From contig CAYOLV010000003.1 in the NCBI GenBank assembly GCA_964404895.1, positions 248,001-312,000 on the forward strand: 64,000 nt of DNA, given 5' to 3'. Under the pieces are notes generated by a model. The model did not search any database, was not told the origin of the DNA, and saw nothing but the letters and a program-made list of their open reading frames with translations. The position numbers were made by a program, and so were the translations under genes. This document shows positions 1 to 7,796 of this stretch, in pieces; the stretch's first letter is position 1; the number at the start of each line of letters is the position of its first letter. The DNA comes from JBGSUZ01 sp964404895. GTDB lineage: Bacteria > Bacillota > Clostridia > Peptostreptococcales > Acidaminobacteraceae.

Positions 1-333
1 GCAATGATGGTCAGCGCCATCTTGCCAGTGCAGGTTCATAAGGGTTTTGGCAACTTCTGTACCTCTAAAATCAGGAGCAATGCAAAGAGCTCCACATCTT
101 AAAGTTTTAAGTCCGTCCCACTCTCGAATGCCACCCATGACAAGTCCAATAGGTTCTCCATCTGCTAATGCCACATGGCAGAGCTTCACATCGTTTCCCT
201 CTGGCCCAAAGAACCTTGAAATAAAGGAAACCTCCGCCAAATCTACTTTGATGACGTAATCTGAAAACCCAATCATAAAAGCCTTGTAAATTTCACTGAC
301 ATGAATATTGGTGCCGTTGACGTAAGTAATCAT
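1..333 (-). CDS. GNAT-family N-acetyltransferase, N-terminal part (runs off left edge)
   Basis: An open frame begins with an ATG whose first bases overlap the TGA stop of the upstream TetR gene (ATGA), preceded by a GGAGGG ribosome binding site. It continues for 111 codons to the window edge. The translation starts MITYVNGTNIHVSEIYKAF and later has a beta-strand-like segment (GEPIGLVMGG) followed by LRCGALCIAPDFRGTEVAK. That matches the acetyl-CoA binding region of GNAT enzymes, with the R-G-T-x-V-A-K stretch as the pyrophosphate loop. Translational coupling to the TetR gene suggests the acetyltransferase is co-expressed with, and perhaps controlled by, that repressor. The acceptor substrate cannot be told. 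Confidence 0.8.
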   Translation of the reverse strand, partial: MITYVNGTNIHVSEIYKAFMIGFSDYVIKVDLAEVSFISRFFGPEGNDVKLCHVALADGEPIGLVMGGIREWDGLKTLRCGALCIAPDFRGTEVAKTLMNLHWQDGADHHC

Positions 334-938
334 CTGATCGCCCTCCAATGATTTGTAAACATACTGACAAACTCTCTTATGTCTGTGGGGCTAATTTCTT
401 TTCCCATAACGGTGCTCATAAATCCAACGCCGTCCATGGAACTGAGTAAAATGAGCACCGCACTTTTCACTTCCAAATCACTTCTAAACTCTTTTTGCTC
501 AATACCGTACAAAATGACTGACTCTAACTCTTTGGCAAATTTTTCATAGCGACTTTTCGCCAAGTGTCCCTTTTCCTTGTTTCTGGAGATTACCGTCCAA
601 AATTCGAATGAAAACCTAGAACGGCTGATCACTTTGGGGTCGTCTAAGGTTTCCAGCAGCCAACGGATATACGTTTCTATTCTTTTGGCTGCACTCTCAA
701 TTTTGCTGAGATCTTTCACCAAATCAGATCTGGCTTCGAAACGTTTCTCTGCAATTTCAAGAAAAATTGCTTCTTTGGTTGGAAAATAAGTATATATGCC
801 ACCTTTACTGATGCCTGAATGCTTCACAATGTCATCTATAGAGGATTCTGAATAGCCCTTGCAACCGAAAACTTCCGCCGCACTGGCTAATATGATTTTT
901 TTTCGTTCTTCTTTTTTTGCTTCGCTGATTTTCGGCAA
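330..938 (-). CDS. TetR/AcrR-family transcriptional repressor
   Basis: This 202-residue protein has the usual TetR size. Residues 9-55 form the helix-turn-helix domain, with the hallmark pattern A-x-x-x-F-G-x-K-G-Y-x-x-S-S-I-D-D-I followed by SGISKGGIYTYFPTKEAIF. The rest is a helical ligand-binding and dimerisation domain without a recognisable effector. An AAAGGAG ribosome binding site precedes the ATG. The gene overlaps the next acetyltransferase gene by four bases, so the two are one operon. The promoter just upstream carries a GACCAGTC-containing site at the expected transcription start, consistent with autorepression. Confidence 0.9.
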   Translation of the reverse strand: MPKISEAKKEERKKIILASAAEVFGCKGYSESSIDDIVKHSGISKGGIYTYFPTKEAIFLEIAEKRFEARSDLVKDLSKIESAAKRIETYIRWLLETLDDPKVISRSRFSFEFWTVISRNKEKGHLAKSRYEKFAKELESVILYGIEQKEFRSDLEVKSAVLILLSSMDGVGFMSTVMGKEISPTDIREFVSMFTNHWRAIR

Positions 939-962
939 TGGTTACTCCTTTTTTTAAAAAAA

Positions 963-1010
963 GACTGGTCGGTTTTTTATTATCTTATCTGAATCATCAG
1001 AATTCGTCAA
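963..1010 (-). promoter_or_regulatory. Promoter and possible operator of the TetR-acetyltransferase operon
   Basis: On the minus strand TTGACG (1005-1010) and TAAGAT (982-987) are 17 bases apart, a reasonable housekeeping promoter. Immediately downstream, at the likely start point, lies ACCGACCAGTC (963-973) flanked by A/T runs. GACC/GGTC-type half-sites are common TetR-family operators, so this is a candidate autoregulatory site. The promoter is read from the sequence; the operator role is inference. Confidence 0.45.
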
Positions 1011-1019
1011 CTATAGAAT

Positions 1020-1060
1020 TAAAAAGTGCCTCAGGGTTTTAAGGATACCCCCGAGGCACT
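1020..1060 (-). terminator. Intrinsic terminator of the PucR-type regulator gene
   Basis: On the minus strand AGTGCCTCGGGGGT pairs with ACCCTGAGGCACT and is followed directly by TTTTT. It sits 8 bases after the stop of the PucR-family gene. Confidence 0.85.
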
Positions 1061-1067
1061 CAGCTTA

Positions 1068-2732
1068 TTATAAATCTAAAATTTTCATGATTTTTAATGC
1101 GGTTTGCAGGCCGTAACGATCACCTTCATTTTCTAAATCTTTACTGGTGATTTCCTGAATGCGGTTGATTCGGTACAAGACTGTATTATAGTGGGTGAAA
1201 AGCATCTCCGACATCTTCTTCAGGTTGCCGTTGGTTTCAAAATAGATCATCAGAGACTTGACCAATTCGGTATCTCTTTTTCTGTCATAAAGCACCAAGG
1301 GCTCTAAAGTCGATTTATAGAAACTGAGCAGCTCGTCTTTTAGGTGGTCTTGGCAGAAGATTTTATAAATGCCAAGGGTTTCAAAGTCGATGATCTGCTG
1401 ATTCACATAAGTTTTAGCCGCTTCTACTGATTTTTCTGCGTCTTTTAATGATTTGTAAACTTGATCAATGCCCTTGTAAACACGACCAATCCCGATTCTG
1501 TAAGTGGATTGCGAAACTTTCAAATCTAAAGACTCTTTGATGCTGTTGGAAATGCGGCTTGTAAATTTCTTTTGATCTTCTATGTTTTTCCACATGAACA
1601 GCACGTTGATTTTCTTGCCTTTGCTGGCAATAATGTAGGTTCTACCCTCTTCTTTGCAAACCATGTCTATCATGTACATGGCCTTCGTTATAACCTGATT
1701 ATACTCTTCGTCTGTGGTCACCGAGGCTGAATCCAACTTGTTCAATCGAATTGTAAACACGCTGTAATAGGCGTCTTTGTCAAATCTATAATAATTTGCC
1801 CGATCAATCGCTTTTTGCTTGCGCTTTTCATCGAATGAAATCAGATCTTCGAAGAATTCGCCTTTATATTTATTCTCAACTTCCTGAACGGAAATGCGTT
1901 TTAAAAATTCTAGCGCTACAATACTGCTGGTGCTTTCTAAATAGAGGGCGTCGTAATGATTGAGTTCCCTTCTCACGCCGAAGGTTACCAAATACCCGTA
2001 TAGATTGCTCTTTACCATAATTGGAACCATCATGCGTTCCACTTCTCGACCATCGATGTTGACTTTGTCGTTAATGGTTTTACCAAAACGAGAAGTATAT
2101 ATATTGGGTTTCAATGCGGTTCTCAAATGCTCTTCCAAGCTGTTTCTCAGCTCTTCACTGTCTTCGGCATCGTCTAGTGCATTGATTTCTTCAAAATGGT
2201 AATCTTTTAAGAAGACAGGGTTTTCCAACGATTTTGACAGTGATCTGAGAATATCGTTGATGTTGCCGCCTTTTAGTACCACGTCCATGGTTTCATTATG
2301 TAGTGTTTCAACTTTGCGAATAACATTGGACTGTTTGTCAAAAATACCTTGAAAAACAGGCATCATAATATCCGTAAAAGGGACTTCGTAGTCCAATTCA
2401 ATCAGTGGAAACTGGCATTGATTTGCCAATTCAATCAATTCATTTGGAAGACTTTCTAAATAGGGGAATATTTTAATGCCAATTCCCGAAAGATTTTTAG
2501 CACTGCATTCCCTGATTAAATTAAGCTGCGCATCTAATTTAGTGGTTTTAAAGAAATAACCCGTCGTTAGAAGAAATTCGCCTTCGTCTACCCAGTTCAA
2601 AATATCCGGATCTGCCATTACATTTACCCGTGTAACCATTTTGTCTGCTCCGGCTGCACCCGCAAGAAGTTTCCCATTCTCCAGCGGCTTCATTTCCAAT
2701 ATATCTCTTATTTTGATCCCTGTGTCCTTCAT
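1068..2732 (-). CDS. PucR-family transcriptional regulator
   Basis: This is a 554-residue protein from the chosen start MKDTGIKIRD. A longer form from a GTG at 2798 is possible, but the internal ATG has a GAGGGTG ribosome binding site and begins right at the conserved domain. The N-terminal 120 residues match the PucR purine-catabolism-like domain (IRDILEMKPLENGKLLAGA, then WVDEGEFLLTTGYFF). A GAF-like middle region and a degenerate cyclase-like segment follow. The C-terminus has the PucR helix-turn-helix: LVKSLMIYFETNGNLKKMSE, then FTHYNTVLYRINRIQEITS. Relatives activate purine, amino acid or proline catabolic genes. No obvious target gene is adjacent, so the inducer is unknown. Confidence 0.88.
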   Translation of the reverse strand: MKDTGIKIRDILEMKPLENGKLLAGAAGADKMVTRVNVMADPDILNWVDEGEFLLTTGYFFKTTKLDAQLNLIRECSAKNLSGIGIKIFPYLESLPNELIELANQCQFPLIELDYEVPFTDIMMPVFQGIFDKQSNVIRKVETLHNETMDVVLKGGNINDILRSLSKSLENPVFLKDYHFEEINALDDAEDSEELRNSLEEHLRTALKPNIYTSRFGKTINDKVNIDGREVERMMVPIMVKSNLYGYLVTFGVRRELNHYDALYLESTSSIVALEFLKRISVQEVENKYKGEFFEDLISFDEKRKQKAIDRANYYRFDKDAYYSVFTIRLNKLDSASVTTDEEYNQVITKAMYMIDMVCKEEGRTYIIASKGKKINVLFMWKNIEDQKKFTSRISNSIKESLDLKVSQSTYRIGIGRVYKGIDQVYKSLKDAEKSVEAAKTYVNQQIIDFETLGIYKIFCQDHLKDELLSFYKSTLEPLVLYDRKRDTELVKSLMIYFETNGNLKKMSEMLFTHYNTVLYRINRIQEITSKDLENEGDRYGLQTALKIMKILDL

Positions 2733-2891
2733 GCCTTCACCCTCATCCCATTGTATGAACATGTTATCCATTAGGTATATTATTTCTCTAACGAACACGA
2801 ATTAAGCTTAACATATGAATTCTTTTTTCTCAATCCTTTTGTTTGTTAATTTATTATAAATCTAAGTCACTACCGTACCCCTTTATCCCTC

Positions 2892-2930
2892 CAAAAACAA
2901 AGAACCCATCCAAATTAGATAGGTTCTTTT
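2892..2930 (-). terminator. Intrinsic terminator downstream of cobT
   Basis: On the minus strand AAAGAACCTATC pairs with GATGGGTTCTTT (one mismatch), followed by GTTTTTG. It is the first U-tailed hairpin after cobT. Confidence 0.7.
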
Positions 2931-2955
2931 AGTAATAAGTCATAAAGTCAGTTCA

Positions 2956-2994
2956 TCATGACAAAAGTGTTCAAATTTGAACATTTCGTCATGA
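2956..2994. repeat. Near-perfect 19/20-bp inverted repeat after cobT
   Basis: TCATGACAAAAGTGTTCAAA and TTTGAACATTTCGTCATGA are almost perfect reverse complements with no loop between them. It lies 9 bases beyond the cobT stop and ahead of the U-tailed terminator. It could form a cruciform or a very stable RNA hairpin protecting the 3' end, or be a protein-binding palindrome. No U-tract follows it, so it is not itself a standard terminator. Confidence 0.75.
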
Positions 2995-3002
2995 CTATAT
3001 GA

Positions 3003-4058
3003 TTAATCTACAATGAAAGAGGCTTCTTTAAATGTAATCATATGCCGATTCATAGCCAGTGCTGCCTCGATAATCGGAAACATCAGCACTGCACCCGTGC
3101 CTTCACCAAGTCGCATATCTAAATCTAAAAACGGCTTAAACCCTAGCTGTGCAGCTGCAATTTGAGCGCCCACTTCCATGGACTTGTGGGAAGGAATCAA
3201 ATAAGTTTTTGTTCCCGGAAGAAGACTTTCCGCTAAAAGAGCAGCCGCCCATGCAATATAACCGTCTACAACGACTGGTACACCATAAATAGCACCACCT
3301 ACCATGACACCTGCCATGGCTCCCATTTCACAGCCCCCAACTTTTGAAAGAACATCTAGAGCATCTTCTGGATCGGGTTTCAGCCTGTCTACAGCTTCTT
3401 GAATAATTTTCGCTTTGTGAGCCACTCGTTCTTGAGGCAAATTTGCACCCATTCCAGTTGTCTGAACACTTGGCGTCCCAGTTACTGCAGTTACCACTGC
3501 AGCAGAGGGCGTGGTATTGCCAATACCCATTTCTCCTGCCGCAAAGAGGTTATAACCTTGATCTACCCCTCGTTTGACTGAATCTATACCGACCAAGAAG
3601 CACTGCGCCGCCTCTTCTCGAGTCATTGCTATATCTCTGTAAAAATTACCTGTACTGTTGCGAACTTTAGCTGGGTAAACCTCTGGACAATTCACTTCGC
3701 CTTCAATGGCAACATCGTGAACCCACACATCTGCACCTAGTTGTTTCGCAAGGGCACAAACCCCCGTTAGACCTTTGGTCATGTTGATGGCCTGAATTTT
3801 TGTAATGTCTTTCGGTGAAGTGGCAACACCTTCAGCGATAATGTCGTGATCCCCTGCCATGACCAGCACCGCTTTTTTATGAATTTCAGGGTACAACTCG
3901 CCTTGTATGCCTGCCAGTTGAACTGCAATTTGCTCCAATACCCCTAAACTGCCCTTTGGCTTAATCAATTGATCAACTCTTTCTCTTGAAAGTTTAGCAA
4001 CCGCTTCATTGAAAATAGCCTTTTCTAGTATTCTTTCTCTTAGTCTTGCTTCATACAT
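3003..4058 (-). CDS. cobT: Nicotinate-nucleotide--dimethylbenzimidazole phosphoribosyltransferase
   Basis: CobT transfers phosphoribose from nicotinate mononucleotide to dimethylbenzimidazole, giving alpha-ribazole phosphate for the lower ligand of cobalamin. The 351-residue protein has the expected length. It carries family signatures IKPKGSLGVLEQIA, VLVMAGDHDIIAEGV, GEMGIGNTTPSAAV, and the C-terminal DMRLGEGTGAVLMFPI, whose glutamate is the catalytic base position in characterised CobT. An AGGGGAA ribosome binding site lies before the ATG. No other cobalamin gene is adjacent. A cobalamin riboswitch occupies the 5' leader, so repression by B12 is expected. Confidence 0.96.
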   Translation of the reverse strand: MYEARLRERILEKAIFNEAVAKLSRERVDQLIKPKGSLGVLEQIAVQLAGIQGELYPEIHKKAVLVMAGDHDIIAEGVATSPKDITKIQAINMTKGLTGVCALAKQLGADVWVHDVAIEGEVNCPEVYPAKVRNSTGNFYRDIAMTREEAAQCFLVGIDSVKRGVDQGYNLFAAGEMGIGNTTPSAAVVTAVTGTPSVQTTGMGANLPQERVAHKAKIIQEAVDRLKPDPEDALDVLSKVGGCEMGAMAGVMVGGAIYGVPVVVDGYIAWAAALLAESLLPGTKTYLIPSHKSMEVGAQIAAAQLGFKPFLDLDMRLGEGTGAVLMFPIIEAALAMNRHMITFKEASFIVD

Positions 4059-4113
4059 CGTGTTTTCCCCTTTTCACCTTTTTTAAGAATTATCAGATTG
4101 ACGGATAAGCATC

Positions 4114-4179
4114 TCTTGGAACCAAAAAAGGTCCAAGATTTGCACAATGAATGGGCTACAACTTGCTGTAACCTTCATT
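4114..4179 (-). promoter_or_regulatory. Hairpins between the cobalamin aptamer and cobT (candidate expression platform)
   Basis: Two stem-loops lie between the aptamer and cobT: AATGAAGG...CATTCATT (about 4146-4179) and TCTTGGACC-TTTTTT-GGTTCCAAGA (4114-4138). Neither has a U-tail and neither covers the cobT ribosome binding site, so how ligand binding is converted to control is unclear from the sequence alone. Confidence 0.4.
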
Positions 4180-4221
4180 GACAAACCATGAACCTTACCA
4201 TCATTCATAGGTTAAGCATTT

Positions 4222-4390
4222 TGGCAGGTCTCCTGGCTCAAATGTTTGCTTTCGCACGGTATTGCGCCTTCCCAGAAAACTTCCAGTGGCATTGCAATTC
4301 CTACACTTTCACAGTGGTGGGTCCGCTGACGCTAGTCGTCATTCCCTATTCTCCCTTTTTACGGGGCACCAAATGCAGTATTCAGTTTCT
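4222..4390 (-). ncRNA. Cobalamin (B12) riboswitch
   Basis: The minus strand carries the B12-box AGCCAGGAGACCTGCC (4223-4238). Upstream of it are the expected conserved elements: a GGTGCC near 4365-4373, GGGAATGA, CCACTGTGAA, and a second CCACTGG...GGGAAGGCGCA. Order and spacing match the adenosylcobalamin aptamer class. It lies in the 5' leader of cobT, so binding of cobalamin should lower cobT expression. Confidence 0.92.
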
Positions 4391-4397
4391 TCTATTA

Positions 4398-4426
4398 TTC
4401 TAATGATTTTTAGAGCCGATTTCAAT
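4398..4426 (-). promoter_or_regulatory. Promoter of the riboswitch-cobT transcript
   Basis: On the minus strand TTGAAA (4421-4426) and TAGAAT (4398-4403) are 17 bases apart. Transcription would start near 4391, at the edge of the aptamer. Confidence 0.6.
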
Positions 4427-4442
4427 GCTTTATAAAAAGTTA

Positions 4443-4471
4443 TTGACAAAAATAATTCTATATCCTATTAT
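4443..4471 (+). promoter_or_regulatory. Housekeeping promoter of the M29 peptidase gene
   Basis: A perfect TTGACA (4443-4448) is followed after 17 bases by TATTAT (4466-4471). It diverges from the cobT promoter, with 16 bases between the two -35 boxes. Confidence 0.75.
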
Positions 4472-4540
4472 CTAATTAGACAAACATCGAATTAAAAATA
4501 CAAATTCTGATATCATATTTATCAAAAGGAGTGATATGCA

Positions 4541-5563
4541 ATGCATCCATTATTGCCAATAAATTTAGATCACATCGCGAAACAATTCTGCCCTCTTCAA
4601 AATAATAAAATTCTTGTCCACTGGTGGGGGCACCAAGAGGATTTTCCACTTCTTACAGGCTTTGCAAATAGCCTAAAAACCTCTCAGAACGAAGTGACCA
4701 CTATCCTCTATGACCAGGCTCAAATGATAAAAGCCTTCAATGAAACTGCTGGAAAACTAAACGAGGAGCTGCCAGAAGGTCATATTGCCAAAGAAACTTT
4801 TGAAGTTCAAAAAGAGCATATAAACATTATAGACGTTTGCTGCTTTTCACCCACTTCACTTTTAGGCGAAATTATTGACGAGGGAAAGCCTGCCTTTATC
4901 CAATACATGAGAAGCCTTTTTCAAACGATTGCTAATCCTGATAAGCAGTATGTCCAGTTACGGTTGCCTTCTGAAGAAGCTGCCGAAGAAAGCGGAATGC
5001 CTTATCAAGCTTACGAATCCCTCTGGCATGATCTTGTAAGTATTGACTATTTTGAATTGAAATCCGCCTGTTCCGAAAAAATTTCGCAATATAAAGGGAA
5101 AAATACATTTGAAATCCACACGGGTAAAGACTGCATACTTACCTTTTCAACAGAGGGTCGTTCTTGGCATTCCGACCACGGTAACGGCGATTTTCCAGCG
5201 GGGGAAGTTTATATTGCCCCTTTAGAAGACTCTGTCAATGGTTCATTTTGCACCCCGCTGATTTTCTGGGAAGGTGCTATGCTCACGGATGTGATTTTGT
5301 CCTTTGAAAAGGGCTTACTCGTTGGCACTAGCCATCCAGAAATATTGGAGTCCCTTCAAGGCGCACCAGGTGACGCCTTAAAATTTGCAGAATTCGGAAT
5401 CGGTCTGAACCCAAAAGCAAAAAAACTTTCAGGTTATAACTTATTCGATGAAAAATCCTTAGGTTCTTGTCATATTGCCATTGGTATGAATCATTTATTC
5501 GGTGGCACAAATGACAGCCCTGTACATATTGACTTTGTTGCGCCTGACCCGCTTATCGGTTAA
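4541..5563 (+). CDS. M29-family (thermophilic aminopeptidase-like) metallopeptidase
   Basis: This 340-residue protein resembles the AmpS/AmpT family of two-metal aminopeptidases, though it is shorter than the usual 400 or so. Visible family features are PAGEVYIAPLEDSVNG (first metal glutamate), KFAEFGIGLNPKAK (second glutamate), DEKSLGSCHIAIGMNHLFGG (metal histidine and the conserved GxN/GG loop) and HIDFV near the end (His and Asp ligands). These enzymes remove N-terminal residues from peptides in the cytoplasm. An AAAGGAG ribosome binding site precedes the ATG. The following acetyltransferase gene starts 15 bases after the stop, so they form a small operon. Specificity cannot be inferred. 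Confidence 0.82.
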   Translation: MHPLLPINLDHIAKQFCPLQNNKILVHWWGHQEDFPLLTGFANSLKTSQNEVTTILYDQAQMIKAFNETAGKLNEELPEGHIAKETFEVQKEHINIIDVCCFSPTSLLGEIIDEGKPAFIQYMRSLFQTIANPDKQYVQLRLPSEEAAEESGMPYQAYESLWHDLVSIDYFELKSACSEKISQYKGKNTFEIHTGKDCILTFSTEGRSWHSDHGNGDFPAGEVYIAPLEDSVNGSFCTPLIFWEGAMLTDVILSFEKGLLVGTSHPEILESLQGAPGDALKFAEFGIGLNPKAKKLSGYNLFDEKSLGSCHIAIGMNHLFGGTNDSPVHIDFVAPDPLIG

Positions 5564-5578
5564 GGGAGGAAGAAATAT

Positions 5579-6136
5579 ATGCCACATTTACTTTATATGG
5601 ACGAACCAATAGAAACCCCACATCTCCAGATCAGAAATGCAGAGGTCAGCGATCTTTCCGCCCTTGAAACTTTGTGTACTAAATGGACTGATAAAGAATT
5701 AGTTGAAGGCCATTCTTTTAGCAAGGATTATATAGACGATACCTTTAATCACAAAGACCTTCCGCCCATTGAAAATGCCAGTAAAGAGGCTCACAAACTG
5801 AAAACAATAACTTTGAAGAATAGTGGAGAAATTGTAGGTTTCATAGAGCTGTACCACGGATATCGCCACGACCAAATGCTCTGGTTTGGGATGTTTCTCA
5901 TGGATCCGAGTCATCAAAAACAAGGATATGGCGGTGAAGTCATTCAAGGAATTACACGAGAAGCTGCAGAGAAAAACTATACCCACATGGGCATTGGGGT
6001 TTATTTAAAAAATTGGAAGTCTTTAAGGTTTTGGTATCAAAACGGGTTTAATAAAATTATTGGAATTTACGGTGATAAAGAATACAGTCAGGAGACGTTT
6101 GCCTTAATGGGACTGGAAAAATGTATTGCTATTTAA
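5579..6136 (+). CDS. GNAT-family N-acetyltransferase
   Basis: This 185-residue protein resembles the RimJ/RimL branch of GNAT. It opens with IETPHLQIRNAEVSDLSALE, has a central GEIVGFIELYHG strand, and the acetyl-CoA loop segment DPSHQKQGYGGEVIQGI, followed by GVYLKNWKSLRFWYQNGF, the alpha4 motif. It follows the M29 peptidase gene with a GGGAGGAAG ribosome binding site in a 15-base gap. The acceptor could be an amino acid, peptide or small amine; nothing in the sequence decides. Confidence 0.85.
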   Translation: MPHLLYMDEPIETPHLQIRNAEVSDLSALETLCTKWTDKELVEGHSFSKDYIDDTFNHKDLPPIENASKEAHKLKTITLKNSGEIVGFIELYHGYRHDQMLWFGMFLMDPSHQKQGYGGEVIQGITREAAEKNYTHMGIGVYLKNWKSLRFWYQNGFNKIIGIYGDKEYSQETFALMGLEKCIAI

Positions 6137-6204
6137 TACTCAGCGGCAGAGCTCCAAAATATCAATGAATAACTTACCGAAAGGCTAATCATTTAATAAA
6201 TTAA

Positions 6205-6240
6205 TCACTTAAAAAAAGCCCGATCAAACGATCGGGCTTT
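6205..6240 (-). terminator. Intrinsic terminator of gdhA
   Basis: On the minus strand AAAGCCCGATC-GTTT-GATCGGGCTTT runs into TTTT. The same hairpin could also slow transcription arriving from the plus-strand acetyltransferase gene. Confidence 0.85.
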
Positions 6241-6302
6241 CCAATTGAGATTTCTCTCAGTTATAGTTTTTTAGCAATACCAGATTTTCAGAAAACTGAA
6301 TC

Positions 6303-7655
6303 CTAGTAGTTACCTTGAGCGTGCATAGCTTCTGCAACTTTAACGAAACCAGCAATGTTAGCACCTTTAACAAGGTCATAACCGAATCCGTAAGTTTCAG
6401 CAGCTTCTTTAGAAGCTTTGTGGATGTTAGTCATGATTGCGTCAAGTTTAGCATCTACTTCTTCTGCAGTCCAAGACAATCTCATGCTGTTTTGTGACAT
6501 TTCAAGAGCTGAAGTTGCAACGCCGCCAGCATTAGCTGCTTTAGCAGGACCAACGATTACGCCATTAGCGTGGAAGAAGTCAACAGCTTCGTTTGTACAA
6601 GGCATGTTAGCTGCTTCTGTAACGAATTTAGTACCGTTAGCAACGATTTTCTTAGCATCTTCAATTCTGATTTCGTTTTGTGTAGCACATGGAATAACGA
6701 TATCAGCTTTAACGCCCCAAGGTTTTTCACCAGCAAAGAAAGGAACGTTGTATTTTTTAGCGTAGTCTTCGATTCTGTCGTTACCAGAAGCTCTAAGCTC
6801 AAGAAGGTAATCGATTTTGTCGCCAGAAACGCCAGCTTCATCAAGGATGTAACCATCTGGGCCAGAAAGTGTAATTACTTTACCGCCAAGTTGAGTTACT
6901 TTGATTGCAGTACCCCAAGTAACGTTACCGAAACCAGAAAGAGCAACAGTTTTGCCTTCGAATGAAGTGCCGTTGTGCTTAAGGATTTCTCTTGTGAAGT
7001 AAGTTACGCCGAAGCCAGTAGCTTCAGGTCTTACCAATGAACCGCCGTAAGGAAGGCCTTTGCCTGTCAATACGCCGTTTTCAAATACGCCTTTGATTCT
7101 TCTATATTGTCCATACATGTAACCGATTTCTCTGCCGCCAACACCAATGTCGCCAGCTGGAACGTCTACATCTGGGCCGATATGTCTGTAAAGTTCTGTC
7201 ATGAAGCTTTGGCAGAATCTCATAACTTCAGCATCTGTTTTACCAGTTGGGTCGAAGTCAGAACCACCTTTACCGCCACCGATTGGAAGGCCAGTTAAAG
7301 AGTTTTTGAAGATTTGCTCGAAGCCGAGGAATTTAATGATGCCGATGTAAACTGATTTGTGGAATCTGAGGCCACCTTTGTAAGGTCCGATAGCGCCGTT
7401 GAATTGAACTCTGAAACCTCTGTTAACTTGAAGTTTGCCAGCAGCATCAACCCAAGGAACTCTGAAAGTGATTTGTCTTTCAGGCTCAGCGATTCTTTCA
7501 AGGATGTTAGCTTCTACCCATTCAGGGTGCTTTTCGAGTACTGGACCAAGTGAACCGAAAACTTCTTCAACTGTTTGAAGGAATTCAGGCTCGTTTGCGT
7601 TTCTCTTTTGGACGTTTGCGTAAACCGATTCAATGTAAGCTTTTACGTTAGACAT
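6303..7655 (-). CDS. gdhA: Glutamate dehydrogenase (hexameric family)
   Basis: It interconverts glutamate with 2-oxoglutarate plus ammonia. The 450-residue length fits the small hexameric family. Visible motifs are YKGGLRFHKSVY, the catalytic-lysine region LPIGGGKGGSDFDP, PAGDIGVGGREIGYMYGQYR, the Rossmann fingerprint VALSGFGNVTWGTA, and the C-terminal ANAGGVATSALEMSQNS. The start follows AGGGAGATG. Codon use is unusually uniform (many GCT, GTT and GAA codons), as expected for a highly expressed gene. Coenzyme preference cannot be settled by eye. In amino-acid fermenting clostridia it is a main catabolic entry enzyme, which would suit this window. It has its own promoter and terminator. Confidence 0.95.
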   Translation of the reverse strand: MSNVKAYIESVYANVQKRNANEPEFLQTVEEVFGSLGPVLEKHPEWVEANILERIAEPERQITFRVPWVDAAGKLQVNRGFRVQFNGAIGPYKGGLRFHKSVYIGIIKFLGFEQIFKNSLTGLPIGGGKGGSDFDPTGKTDAEVMRFCQSFMTELYRHIGPDVDVPAGDIGVGGREIGYMYGQYRRIKGVFENGVLTGKGLPYGGSLVRPEATGFGVTYFTREILKHNGTSFEGKTVALSGFGNVTWGTAIKVTQLGGKVITLSGPDGYILDEAGVSGDKIDYLLELRASGNDRIEDYAKKYNVPFFAGEKPWGVKADIVIPCATQNEIRIEDAKKIVANGTKFVTEAANMPCTNEAVDFFHANGVIVGPAKAANAGGVATSALEMSQNSMRLSWTAEEVDAKLDAIMTNIHKASKEAAETYGFGYDLVKGANIAGFVKVAEAMHAQGNY

Positions 7656-7730
7656 CTAAACATCTCCCTTAAAAATATATTTATTTATATTTAATGATAT
7701 AAATAACGAATTGAAATAATATTCAACAGA

Positions 7731-7748
7731 TTGTTAAAATATTATTAA
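7731..7748. promoter_or_regulatory. Weak candidate Rex site in the gdhA leader
   Basis: TTGTTAA AATA TTATTAA fits 12 of 14 positions of the clostridial Rex operator TTGTTAA-N4-TTAACAA, and lies just downstream of the gdhA transcription start. The region is AT-rich, so a chance match is quite possible. Confidence 0.25.
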
Positions 7749-7760
7749 TATTCCGAAATC

Positions 7761-7789
7761 ATTGTAGCACATAACTGACATCCAGTAAA
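7761..7789 (-). promoter_or_regulatory. Promoter of gdhA
   Basis: On the minus strand TTTACT (7784-7789) and TACAAT (7761-7766) have a 17-base spacer. This gives a leader of about 100 bases before gdhA. Confidence 0.55.
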
Positions 7790-7796
7790 CCATATA

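Noticed and set aside
2956..2994. Transposon end or MITE
   Set aside because: No target-site duplication or transposase nearby and only one copy seen in the window.
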